This document shows, one piece after another, positions 16,951-25,069 of a DNA stretch of 64,000 bases (position 1 is the first letter of the stretch; each line of letters begins with the position of its first letter). The DNA comes from Actinoplanes sp. TBRC 11911 (GTDB taxonomy: Bacteria; Actinomycetota; Actinomycetes; Mycobacteriales; Micromonosporaceae): NCBI RefSeq assembly GCF_012933445.1, contig NZ_JABBNC010000005.1, forward strand, positions 186,001-250,000, in the 5' to 3' direction. The position numbers and the translations under genes were made by a program. Below the pieces are notes generated by a model. It was not told the DNA's origin and did not search any database. It worked only from the letters and a program-made list of their open reading frames with translations.

Positions 16951-16970
16951 ATCGAGAGAATACTCTCGAT
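16951..16970. promoter_or_regulatory. Operator palindrome before the ArsR-type regulator
   Basis: ATCGAGAG-AATA-CTCTCGAT is a perfect 8-bp inverted repeat ending 3 bp before the ATG at 16974. A further half-site TACTCTCGA lies at about 16933-16941. Position and symmetry indicate autoregulation. The site also lies in the promoter region of the divergent peptidase gene. Confidence 0.75.
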
Positions 16971-16973
16971 GCC

Positions 16974-17540
16974 ATGTCCGACGACTCACGCACTCTTTCT
17001 GACGCGCGCACCCTCCGCGCGCTCAGCCATCCGGTGCGCCTGGCGCTGCTGGAAGCCCTCCTCAGTGGACCGCTGACCGCCACCGAGGCCGGCGAGGTGA
17101 TCGGCGAATCCGCGACCACGTGCTCGTTCCACCTGCGGCAACTGGCCCGCTACGACTTCGTCGAGGAGGCCGGCGGCGGGCGCGGCCGGGCCCGCCCCTG
17201 GCGGCTCACCCACACCGGCTGGACCGCACCCCCGCAACCGGACAATCCCGAGTTCACCCGCGCGGTGCAGGCCCTCGACCAGGTGCTGCTCGACCGGCTG
17301 GTGGCCCGGATGCGCCGGTATGTCGAGGCCGCACCCACCTACCCCGCCGAGTGGCAGGCGGCCGCCCTCGGGCACACCTCGCTCCTGCACGTGACCGCGG
17401 CCGAGGCGGCCGAGATGGCGGCGGCCTACCGCGAGGTCGCGACCCGGTTCCGGGACCGCTGGGCGACCCGCCACGAGAACCCGCCGGAGGGCACGCTGCC
17501 GGTCGAGGTGTTCGTCGGCGTCTACCCGATCGACCGATGA
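16974..17540 (+). CDS. ArsR-type winged-helix regulator
   Basis: A 188-aa regulator. Residues 5-80 form a winged helix (ALSHPVRLALLEALLSGPLTATEAGEVIG, then TTCSFHLRQLARYDFVEE), typical of ArsR-type HTH proteins. The C-terminal half is helical and has no metal-binding Cys pair, so a small-molecule or protein ligand is more likely than metal. The operator lies directly before the start. The gene overlaps the next MFS gene as ATGA, indicating translational coupling, so it probably controls that transporter. Confidence 0.85.
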   Translation: MSDDSRTLSDARTLRALSHPVRLALLEALLSGPLTATEAGEVIGESATTCSFHLRQLARYDFVEEAGGGRGRARPWRLTHTGWTAPPQPDNPEFTRAVQALDQVLLDRLVARMRRYVEAAPTYPAEWQAAALGHTSLLHVTAAEAAEMAAAYREVATRFRDRWATRHENPPEGTLPVEVFVGVYPIDR

Positions 17541-18850
17541 GCGCCCGCGCGCTCTGGGCACACCCGGATGCCCGTAGCTACTTGACCGGCCAGACGTTGT
17601 CGCTGCTCGGGGACAGCGCGCTCTGGCTCGCCTGCGGAATCTGGGTGAAGACGCTGACCGGCAGCGACACCGCGGCGGCGTTGACCTTCTTGTTCTTCAC
17701 CGCGCCCGCGTTGCTGGCGCCGCTGGCCGGCCTGCTCGCCGACCGGGTGCGCCGGCGCCCGCTGCTGATCGCGGCGAACCTGGCCGGGGCCGTCGTCCTC
17801 GCGCCGTTGCTGCTGGTGCGCGACCGCGGGGATGTTTGGGTGATCTACGGGGTGATGACGCTGTACGGCCTGCTCAACGTGAGCATCGCGCCCGCGCAGT
17901 CGGCCCTGCTGACGGTGTTGCTGCCGGCGAATTTGCTGGCCGACGCCAATGCCACGCTGCGCACCGTACAGGAGGGAATTCGGATTGTGGCACCGCTGGC
18001 GGGGGCGGGCTTGTTCGCGTTCGTGGGTGGGCAGGCCGTGGTGGCGCTGGACATGGCGAGTTTCGTGGGGGCGGCCGCCTTGACCGCCCGGATTCGGGTC
18101 GTCGAGCCGCGACCGTCGCGGTTGCGCCGGGTCACCTCGCCGCCGTCGCGTCCGGTCACCTCGCCGCCGTTGCGCCCGGTTACCGGATCGCGCACTGCTC
18201 CGATGCGCCGGATCGCCGGGCAGATCGGGGCCGGTTTCCGCTTCCTGGCCGATGTTCCGGCGCTGCGGCGCCTCACGTTGGCGAGCGCCGTCACCACCCT
18301 GTTCGTCGGCGCCGGGGACGCGACCAGCTACGCGGTCATCGGCCAAGGCCTGCACCGGGCACCCGAGTTCATCGCCGTCACCCAGGTGATCCACGGCGTC
18401 GGCGCGATCCTCGGCGGCCTGACAGCGGCCCCGGCGATCCGCCGCCTCGGCGAGATTCGCACCGTGGTCGTCGGCCTGATGATCCTCGCCGTTACCGCGC
18501 TGTGCCTGGCCACACCGTGGCTGCCCACGGTCCTGGCCGGAAAGCTGGGCGTCGGCGCGGCTCTGCCGTGGATCGTCATCGCCATCATCACGCTGCTGCA
18601 GCGGCAGGCCGCGGCCCACTTGCAGGGCCGGGTGTACGCGGCGTTCGAGGTCTGCGCGACCGGACCGCAAACCGCGGGCCTCGCCTTGGGCGCCGCCGTC
18701 ATCGCCTTCGTCGACTACCGCGTCGTGCTGATCAGCGAAACACTAGGCCTGCTGGTGGCCGCCGCGATGCTGGCCCGAACCCGCCTCCCCACCGAACCGC
18801 CTAGCGCCGAATCGCCGGTGCCCGAAGGGACCGGAGTGGCCACGGCCTGA
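17537..18850 (+). CDS. MFS transporter (drug-efflux type)
   Basis: A 437-aa membrane protein with about 12 hydrophobic segments. GLLADRVRRRPLLIAANL matches the loop 2-3 motif of major facilitator proteins. A cytoplasmic centre of about 45 residues holds an imperfect 8-residue repeat (VTSPPSRP/VTSPPLRP, 24 bp in the DNA). It is translationally coupled to the ArsR-type regulator. The closest description is a macrolide-efflux-type exporter, but the substrate is not identifiable. Confidence 0.85.
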   Translation: MSARALWAHPDARSYLTGQTLSLLGDSALWLACGIWVKTLTGSDTAAALTFLFFTAPALLAPLAGLLADRVRRRPLLIAANLAGAVVLAPLLLVRDRGDVWVIYGVMTLYGLLNVSIAPAQSALLTVLLPANLLADANATLRTVQEGIRIVAPLAGAGLFAFVGGQAVVALDMASFVGAAALTARIRVVEPRPSRLRRVTSPPSRPVTSPPLRPVTGSRTAPMRRIAGQIGAGFRFLADVPALRRLTLASAVTTLFVGAGDATSYAVIGQGLHRAPEFIAVTQVIHGVGAILGGLTAAPAIRRLGEIRTVVVGLMILAVTALCLATPWLPTVLAGKLGVGAALPWIVIAIITLLQRQAAAHLQGRVYAAFEVCATGPQTAGLALGAAVIAFVDYRVVLISETLGLLVAAAMLARTRLPTEPPSAESPVPEGTGVATA

Positions 18851-18879
18851 GTCGCCGCCTTGTCCCTTGAGCACGCCGG

Positions 18880-19049
18880 TTGGCTTGGTCAGCGAGCCAG
18901 CTCGCGCGGTTAGCGCACCGGCCTGCGTGGCCAACGCACCGGCCTGCGCGGTCAGCGCCTGGCTCGCGCGGTCAGCGCGCCGGCCTGCGCGATCAGCGCC
19001 GGCTCGCGCAGTCAGCGCCGGCTCGCGCAGTCAGCGCCGGCTCGCGCAG
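18880..19049. repeat. 19-21 bp tandem repeats between MFS and ADP-ribosylglycohydrolase genes
   Basis: Variants of CCGGCTCGCGCAGTCAGCG follow each other about eight times. The last three are exact with a 19-bp period (starts near 19001, 19020 and 19039). The array runs up to the stop codon of the convergent gene. The period is not a multiple of three. No terminator apart from this array is visible between the two convergent genes. Confidence 0.8.
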
Positions 19050-19892
19050 TCAGCGCGCCGGCTCGGCGGCGGCCAACCAGAACGCGGGTAGGCCGGCGAC
19101 GCCGGTGCGGGCGCCGACAACACCGCCAGTGATCGCACACGTGGTGTCGACGTCGCCGCGGCCACTGGCGGTGGCCCACAACGCGGCCTCCAGGTCGTCG
19201 GGATGCCGGGCCGCGCACCACAACGCGAACGGCACGGTGTCGGCTGCCGACATGCGCCGGCCCGACCCGACCTCGCCCACCACCTCGATCGGGCGGACGT
19301 CGGCCCCCAGCTCGGCGACCACGCGCAGCCGCCGGCCGATGTCCCCCTCGGTCACCCGCTCGGCGATGGCGTGCAGCGACAACGCCGACTCCACGTTGAG
19401 CGCAGCGGCCAGAGCCACCGCCACCGCACCCGCGGCGGCCTCCGGGTGAGCGTGGGTCACCTGAGCGGAACGGGCAGCTTCGTAGGCACACCGATTGAGA
19501 TCGCCCGCGAACCACGCACCGAGCGGCGCCACCCGCATAGCCGCACCGTTGCCCCACGACCCTTGCCCGCCGAACTGCCGCGCGGTGACCTCGGCCCAGG
19601 CCTCACCGTCGCCCAAGGCCGGAAGCACGTCGTGCATGCCCGCCCCGTACTGCCGGTAGGGGTCACGCGCATAAGCCTCGGCAAAGCCCACGGCGAGCGC
19701 ATCCTGGTCGACCTCGCCGCGCCCCTCAAGCATCCCTAGCAGCACAACCGCCATCGCCGTGTCGTCCGTCCGGCGCCACGGCCCCACCTTGAGCTCCCCA
19801 GGCACGAACCGGCGCCGAAACCAGGTGCCCCCGAAACAGTCCCCCATCGCGAGCCCTCGCAGCGCGGCGTCCGCGGCCGCTTTGTTGATCAC
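19050..19892 (-). CDS. ADP-ribosylglycohydrolase family protein
   Basis: A 280-aa all-helical hydrolase of the DraG/ARH family, which removes ADP-ribose from proteins or nucleotides. The motifs are ALRGLAMGDCFGG, WRRTDDTAMA (metal-binding DD), GNGAAMRVAPLGAW, THAHPEAAAGA and GDVDTTCAITGGVVGA (metal-binding D-D/T). I prefer the GTG at 19892, which has GAGGA about 8 nt upstream; an upstream start at 19934 would add 14 residues unlike the family. No partner transferase is nearby. Confidence 0.85.
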   Translation of the reverse strand: MINKAAADAALRGLAMGDCFGGTWFRRRFVPGELKVGPWRRTDDTAMAVVLLGMLEGRGEVDQDALAVGFAEAYARDPYRQYGAGMHDVLPALGDGEAWAEVTARQFGGQGSWGNGAAMRVAPLGAWFAGDLNRCAYEAARSAQVTHAHPEAAAGAVAVALAAALNVESALSLHAIAERVTEGDIGRRLRVVAELGADVRPIEVVGEVGSGRRMSAADTVPFALWCAARHPDDLEAALWATASGRGDVDTTCAITGGVVGARTGVAGLPAFWLAAAEPAR

Positions 19893-20050
19893 CCAAGCTA
19901 TCCTCGCGGACCCGCCAGGCTTGGGGCCACCCAATTGCCAGCCCGCCGCGTTCTTCCGAGGTGCAGGCTGATCCGTACCGCACTGACCTAGCTGGACGGC
20001 CGCATCGGCGACGCCGGCGGAACCGTTGACCGGGCGGCGCCGGACACCGC

Positions 20051-20221
20051 GGTCACGGTTTCGTCAACGAGCTGGAACCCCCGATAGACACCCATCGGCA
20101 CGGCTGGCGCCTCTACGAGACGACGGTCCATTGGGAGACCACCGACCCCGTGCCGAATCAGCCGGCGGTCCTCCTCGACCTGACACGCCGGTGGAGCCAT
20201 CCTGACACGTTCACGTGTCGA
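20051..20221 (+). pseudogene. Fragment of a dihydrofolate-reductase-family (RibD C-terminal) gene
   Basis: A short open stretch reads HGFVNELEPPIDTHRHGWRL and continues YETTVHWETTDPVPNQPAVL. From memory this resembles the F-V-N-xL-xPIGTYLYGRRMYE...WET..QPAV block of the DHFR/RibD C-terminal family. The conserved GRRMYE is altered, and neither a start codon nor the rest of the fold is present. The rest of 19893-20500 holds a degenerate repeat CTTGCTCCTTGCCGGCGAGG (about 20260-20330) and no other gene I can support. Confidence 0.45.
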
Positions 20222-20500
20222 TGCAGGACCCGCACTGAGATCGGGTTGACCGGCCTTTGCCGGCGAGGCCGCGGCTTGCTCCTTGCCGGCGAGGGCGCAG
20301 CTTGCTCCTTGCCGGCGAGGACGCTCCGTCGCCGCTGCCCGGCGCGGCGTTCGACAACGTCGTCGGTCGGCGATCGCTAGCTCGATCTTCGCACCTCGAC
20401 GACTCGCCTGACGAAGCCGGCGCCACGGCCCATAACCTCGAGGGCAAGTTTCAGATGGTGGATGTGGATCTTCTAGGCGATCTCCCGGCCGCCGAAAGTG

Positions 20501-20516
20501 TCGTACGTGTGTTCCA
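20501..20516 (+). promoter_or_regulatory. LexA-like SOS box at the DUF222/HNH start
   Basis: TCGTACGTGTGTTCCA fits the actinobacterial LexA consensus TCGAAC-N4-GTTCGA with two mismatches. It ends 2 bp before the ATG at 20519. 13E12-type (DUF222) genes in mycobacteria are known from the literature to be DNA-damage-associated, which fits. Confidence 0.5.
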
Positions 20517-20518
20517 AA

Positions 20519-22216
20519 ATGCTCGACATGCTGGTGGAACTGGAGCAGGTAAGTAAGGACGCGGCGACGTTGGCCGTCGCCCCGATGTGGCCGGTCGGCG
20601 ATGCCGAGCTCATCGACCTGCTCCGGGCCGCGCATCGGCTGCAGCAGACCGCGGTGGTCTTGCAGGCGCGGCTGGTGGCGGAGGCCAGCCGCCGCGGCCT
20701 GCCCGCCGAGCAGGGTCATCGCTCCACCGTCCGGTGGCTGCGCGCCCTGCTGATGCTGGATCCGCAGCCGGCCCGCGAGCTCACCGAGACGGCCGACGCG
20801 CTGCGCCGCCCGGCCATCGAGCAGGCCATGCACGACGGCCACATCAACGCACGCCAGGCTGCGGTGATCGCCGCGGCCCTCGATGCCATCCCCACCGACC
20901 TCGCCGGGCTCGCCCAACCGGAAGAGTGTGCAGGGCCGTGCGAGGGTGCGGAGTCGGGCCGGTGCGCGGAGTCGGGCCGGTGCGCCGACGCAGGCGGTTG
21001 CGGGGAGTCGGGCCGGTGCGCCGACGCAGGCGGTTGCGGGGAGTCGGGCCGGTGCGCCGACGCAGGCGAGTGCGGGGAGTCGGGCAGGTGCGCCGACGCA
21101 GGCGAGTGCGGGGAGTCAGGCGGGCGCGCCAACGCGGGCCAATGCGCCGACGCGGGCGGTCTCGTTCCTGAGGGAGACCTTTCGCGGATCGTCGGTGAGG
21201 CTGAGCGCACGATGATCGCCATGGCTGACCGGCTGCCCGCCTACCAGCTACGCCGCGTGGGCGAACGCATCCTCGCCCATGTCGCGCCGGAGGTGGCCGA
21301 GCGGGCCGACGAAGCCGCCCTGGCCCGCGAGGAGGCCCGCGCCCACCCCCGGCGCGGTCTGACCTTGTCGCTGCCGGTCGATGGTCTCGTGCGGGTCTCC
21401 GGTGCGTTGGGTGCCGAGGACGCCGCCACCGTGCACGCGGCCCTGCACCCGCTGTGCCACCCACGCCCGGATGATGAGCGCACGCCCGCCCAGCGGCGCG
21501 CTGACGCGCTGGTCGAGGTGTGCCGGCTGGCGCTACGCACGTCCGAGCTACCCGACGACGGAGGCGAGCCGGCGCAGCTGGCGGTCACCATCGCCTACGA
21601 TCCGCTTGCCCGCACGCTGGGCACGGCCGTCACGGACACCGGTCAGCGGTTGTCGGCGGCGACGGCGCGGCGACTGGCCTGCGATGCGCGGATCTTGCCG
21701 GTCGTGCTCGGCGGCGCCGGCCAGATCCTGGACACCGGCCGCGCCCGCCGGCTGGCCACCGGCCCGCTGCGCCGTGCGCTCCACCTGCGTGATCGTGGCT
21801 GCGCGTTCCCCGACTGCGACCGTCCGCCCCGTTTCACCGACGCCCACCACATCGCCGCGTGGGCCGACGGCGGCCAGACGAGTCTGCACAACTTGGTGCT
21901 CCTGTGCCGCCGCCACCACCGACTCATCCACGACCCCGGCACCGGCTGGCAGATCCGCCTCGGCGCCGACCAGCTTCCTGACTTCATTCCGCCGCGCAGC
22001 CTCGACCCCCACCGGCGCCCCCGCCGCAACCTGTACCGGCCCCACCATCAACCGCCTCCGGACCAGCCCCGACTTCACCACCAACCCCCTCCGGGCCGGC
22101 CCCGATCACCAACCGGGACAGGCTCGCCCCCGAGGCGTCGCCACGCCGCCAATCGACACGCCGACCGGGAGGCCGAAGTGGGCAACGCAAGGCCGCGGAC
22201 AGATGGGCACTCCTAG
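20519..22216 (+). CDS. DUF222 (13E12-type) protein with HNH endonuclease domain
   Basis: A 565-aa protein. Residues 1-130 and about 220-400 form the DUF222 region, and the HNH domain follows with CAFPDCDRPP, DAHHIAAWADGG, NLVLLCRRHHRLIHD, the zinc- and metal-binding layout of HNH nucleases. DUF222 is split by a Cys-rich insert of about 80 residues built from a 12-residue repeat ESGRCADAGGCG (36 bp). The tail of about 90 residues is Pro/Arg-rich. ATG 20519 is preferred; a GTG at 20498 would read through the LexA-like box. Such genes are often multicopy and selfish or recombination-related. The role is unknown. Confidence 0.87.
   Translation: MLDMLVELEQVSKDAATLAVAPMWPVGDAELIDLLRAAHRLQQTAVVLQARLVAEASRRGLPAEQGHRSTVRWLRALLMLDPQPARELTETADALRRPAIEQAMHDGHINARQAAVIAAALDAIPTDLAGLAQPEECAGPCEGAESGRCAESGRCADAGGCGESGRCADAGGCGESGRCADAGECGESGRCADAGECGESGGRANAGQCADAGGLVPEGDLSRIVGEAERTMIAMADRLPAYQLRRVGERILAHVAPEVAERADEAALAREEARAHPRRGLTLSLPVDGLVRVSGALGAEDAATVHAALHPLCHPRPDDERTPAQRRADALVEVCRLALRTSELPDDGGEPAQLAVTIAYDPLARTLGTAVTDTGQRLSAATARRLACDARILPVVLGGAGQILDTGRARRLATGPLRRALHLRDRGCAFPDCDRPPRFTDAHHIAAWADGGQTSLHNLVLLCRRHHRLIHDPGTGWQIRLGADQLPDFIPPRSLDPHRRPRRNLYRPHHQPPPDQPRLHHQPPPGRPRSPTGTGSPPRRRHAANRHADREAEVGNARPRTDGHS
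20941..21130 (+). repeat. 36-bp in-frame tandem repeat encoding a Cys-rich insert
   Basis: A 36-bp unit (ESGRCADAGGCG or ESGRCADAGECG) occurs four to five times after an 18-bp half-unit. It adds about ten Cys residues to the DUF222 region. The frame is preserved throughout. Confidence 0.9.
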
Positions 22217-22280
22217 TGATGCGTTTCCGGTTCACCTGAGTGGACACCGAGGCTCGAGGCTCCAACGCCCCACGCCCAGT

Positions 22281-22306
22281 GGACCGCCGTCCATGTGGGG
22301 CGGTCC
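22281..22306. terminator. Hairpin downstream of the DUF222/HNH gene
   Basis: GGACCGCC (22281-22288) pairs with GGCGGTCC (22299-22306) around a 10-nt loop, 64 bp after the stop. There is no U-tract, which is usual for actinobacterial terminators. Between here and 22630 I see no gene. Confidence 0.4.
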
Positions 22307-22634
22307 GGGTGGGTGGCGCGTTTCGGTTCAGTCTGGCTGCCGCGCGTCCACGTTCCGGGGCTGCCGCGGGCGGACGCAGCACCCGCCCGCCGTAGCCGAG
22401 CCACTTCGGCACGGGTCAGCATCGGCATACCCTGCCGCGCGACGCCTTCGGAGGCAGCAACGTGGCTGGTCCGTCTCGGCCTCGGTGTTCTGAGGTGGAC
22501 ACCCGCAAGCACCAGGACTCGGCCAGGGAGGTGTTCGTCGTGTCACGCCCGGTCGGACGCGGCGCCAGCGGCAACGCGTCGACGCCGGCGCAAGACGGGC
22601 TGGCAGCCTTCGACCAAGCCGGAGACCGCGCGTA

Positions 22635-22870
22635 GCAATCAGCCGAACCGGCAGCCTTCGACGAAACCCGAGACCACACGCACCAGCGCCTCCCCAACCA
22701 GCCAAACCGGCAGCCCTCGACGAAACCCGAAACCACACGCACCAGCGCCTCCCCAACCAGCCAAACCGGCAGCCCTCGACGAAACCCAAGACCACACGCA
22801 CCAGCGCCTCCCCAACCAGCCGAACCGGCAGCCCTCGACGAAACCCGAGACCGCGCGCACCAGCGCCTCC
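22635..22870. repeat. 59-bp tandem repeat, about 4 copies
   Basis: A 59-bp unit containing CAGCGCCTCCCCAACCAGCC and CGACGAAACCCGA repeats with starts at 22681, 22740, 22799 and 22858, plus a degenerate copy before. There are no unique spacers, so it is not CRISPR. The period is not a multiple of three, so apparent reading frames across it are artefacts. Confidence 0.9.
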
Positions 22871-22945
22871 GCGATTCGGGCGATCCACTCCGGTCAGCGC
22901 TGTGCACGACATGCCGGCGCGACGTCGGTGGATGCCAAACGGGTG

Positions 22946-23344
22946 TCAGGGGCGGCCGTGCACTGCCAGCAACGCGATGCGGCGTCCGTCCTTGCCGTCG
23001 GTCACCAGGTATGTTGCGGTGAGCCGGGCGATCTCGCGGCCGTCGGCGCGCTGGCGCGCGATTGTCGCCTCGTAGAACGCGGAGGTCGCGTTCAGCACGG
23101 TGACCTTCTCGGCTTTGATCTCGCTGCGGCCGTACGAGGTGGCGCGCATCTCGTCGACCTGCTGCTGGATCGTCGCCACCACCCGATCGGCGGTGGTCAG
23201 GGCGTAGGACCCGTCGTCGGTCGTGACCAGCAACGGGACGGCGTAGAAATCGAGCAAGGTGATGGTGTCGCTCTCGCCGCGGCCGCAGGCCGCGAAAGCG
23301 TCCAGATATTCGGCGAACCAGCGGCTTACCTGAATGCCGTCCAC
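22946..23344 (-). CDS. SnoaL/NTF2-like protein
   Basis: A 132-aa protein with the alpha-beta cone layout of the NTF2 superfamily: an N-terminal helix (VSRWFAEYLDAFAACGRGES), the LLDFYAVPLLVTTDDG segment, a second helix pair, then antiparallel strands ending RIALLAVHGRP. The GTG at 23344 begins the fold; the frame upstream is low-complexity. No catalytic residues can be assigned. It lies 269 bp downstream of the kinase gene on the same strand. Confidence 0.7.
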   Translation of the reverse strand: MDGIQVSRWFAEYLDAFAACGRGESDTITLLDFYAVPLLVTTDDGSYALTTADRVVATIQQQVDEMRATSYGRSEIKAEKVTVLNATSAFYEATIARQRADGREIARLTATYLVTDGKDGRRIALLAVHGRP

Positions 23345-23613
23345 GCCCGGACCATACCGCCCGCCGTCACGCTGGGGTGATTGACTTGCGGTGATCCGCT
23401 CCCTCGGGCTCGGATCAGATGAGGGTAAGAGGGGCACGCCCGGGCGGCCGGATGCTTCACCTGCGCTACCGCCCGGACCGGGTGATGCCACGGCGACGCT
23501 CGGTTCCGCCTGCGCTTTCGCGTCTCGGTCAGCGACAGCGGGGTGCCGGGCTGGCCGCAGAAGAAGGCGGACCGGCCGTCCTGCCGTGTCCGCGTCGAGC
23601 CTTCCGCGCCGCG

Positions 23614-25059
23614 TCAGCCCTGGTCCGAGCCGCCGACCGCGCCGTCGCCGCCACCACCGCCACCCGGGCCGCTGTTGTCGTAACCACCACCGCCACCACC
23701 GCCACCACCGCCACCACCGCCACCACCGCCACCGTCGCCGGTGCCGCCGGTGCCGCCGGTGTCGCCGCCGTTGTCGTCTCCCGGCTCGGACGGCTTCTCG
23801 GACGCCGACTGGGACGGGTCCTGGTCCGGCTCCGACGGTGGCTGGCTGGTCGGTGAGGACGTTGGGGTCGACGACGGCCTCGTCGTCGGGGCCGGGTTCG
23901 CGGGGGCCTTCGTCGGTGAGGTTCGCGGCCTGCCCGTCGTCGTCGGGGCGCCGCCTTTGCCGGTGCCGCTGTCGTGTGAAGCGGGGGCGTTGCTCACCGT
24001 CACCGTCGGGGTCGTCGACGGGTCGCCGCCGGGGAAGATCCCGCCGGGGTTGGCCCACACCAGCAGCGTCGCGGCCACGCCTAAGCCGATCACCGCGGCC
24101 GCGGTGGCCAGCAGCGTACGGCGACGGTGGTGGTGCGGGTCGGACGGGTCCGGAAGCGTACCGGGGGAATCTGCCGGGACCGGCGCGGCGACCGGCTGGG
24201 TGCGGGCGGTGCTGGAGACCGCGGCGAGCAGTACCGTCGTCGCGTCGCCCGAGGCCAGCTGTGCCGCGGCGGCCGCCATCGCGGCAGCGGACGGGAAGCG
24301 GTCGGCCGGGTTCTTGGCCATGGCGCGGGCGACCAACGCGCGTACCGGCTGGGGAACGTCGGGGGGCAGCGGCGGTGGCTCCTCCTGCACGTGCTGGATC
24401 GCCACGGCGATGGGGCTTTCGCCTTCGAAGGGCGGATGCCCGGCGAGGCAGTGGTAGGCGACGGCGCCGAGCGCGTACACGTCGGCGAGCGGGCCGGTCT
24501 CCTCCTTCGACACCTGCTCGGGCGCTATGTAGAGGGCGGTGCCGACGACCTCCTTCGCGCCGGTCAGGGCCGCGGACTCGGCCGAGCGGGCCACGCCGAA
24601 GTCGACCAGCATCACGGTGCCGTCGGCTTCGATGATCAGGTTGCCGGGCTTGACGTCGCGGTGCACGATGCCGGCCTGGTGGGCCGTGTCCAGGGCGCGG
24701 CCGGCCTGCGCGACGATCGACATCGTCTCGTCGGGGGTGAGGCGGCCGCGCTCCGCGATGAGCTGGTTGAGCGCGGTGCCTTCCACATACTCCATCACGA
24801 TGTACGCGTCGGAGTCGTCCTCGCCGAAGTCGTACACGTCGGCGATGCCGGGATGATGCAGTGCGGCCATCGCCCGTGCCTCGTGCCGGAACCGCTCCTC
24901 GAAGCCGGGGTCACCGGCCCGGCCCGCCCGCAGCGTCTTCACCGCGACCTCGCGGGCGAGCACCGTGTCGGTGGCCTTCCACACCTCGCCCATGCCGCCG
25001 GCCGCGATGCGGTCGTCGAGTCGATAGCGGTTTCCGAGCAGCTCACCGGCGATTGGCAT
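23614..25059 (-). CDS. Membrane-anchored Ser/Thr protein kinase with poly-Gly tail
   Basis: A 481-aa PknB-like kinase. It has the Gly loop IAAGGMGEVW (18-27), Lys41, the catalytic loop HRDVKPGN (133-140), DFG (153-155) and an APEQ activation-segment end. A membrane segment (LLATAAAVIGLGVAATLLVWA, about 320-340) is followed by a Ser/Thr/Pro-rich stretch and a C-terminus with some 18 consecutive Gly residues. No PASTA repeats are present. It starts 10 bp after the deacetylase-glycosyltransferase gene, so the two probably form an operon. It may phosphorylate the polysaccharide machinery, which is an inference. Confidence 0.92.
   Translation of the reverse strand: MPIAGELLGNRYRLDDRIAAGGMGEVWKATDTVLAREVAVKTLRAGRAGDPGFEERFRHEARAMAALHHPGIADVYDFGEDDSDAYIVMEYVEGTALNQLIAERGRLTPDETMSIVAQAGRALDTAHQAGIVHRDVKPGNLIIEADGTVMLVDFGVARSAESAALTGAKEVVGTALYIAPEQVSKEETGPLADVYALGAVAYHCLAGHPPFEGESPIAVAIQHVQEEPPPLPPDVPQPVRALVARAMAKNPADRFPSAAAMAAAAAQLASGDATTVLLAAVSSTARTQPVAAPVPADSPGTLPDPSDPHHHRRRTLLATAAAVIGLGVAATLLVWANPGGIFPGGDPSTTPTVTVSNAPASHDSGTGKGGAPTTTGRPRTSPTKAPANPAPTTRPSSTPTSSPTSQPPSEPDQDPSQSASEKPSEPGDDNGGDTGGTGGTGDGGGGGGGGGGGGGGGGGYDNSGPGGGGGGDGAVGGSDQG
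23645..23735. repeat. CCACCACCG microsatellite encoding poly-Gly
   Basis: Perfect and near-perfect CCACCG/CCACCACCG repeats encode the Gly run of the kinase tail on the minus strand. The tract is prone to slippage. Changes that are multiples of 3 bp alter only tail length. Confidence 0.85.
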
Positions 25060-25069
25060 ACGGCCCTCT

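Noticed and set aside
18867..19091. Small Ala/Arg-rich proteins over the 19-21 bp repeats
   Set aside because: The repeats overlap the end of the ADP-ribosylglycohydrolase gene on the other strand. There are no ribosome sites.
22635..22870. CRISPR array
   Set aside because: The 59-bp copies abut each other with no variable spacers, and no cas genes are present. The same holds for the 56- and 62-bp arrays.
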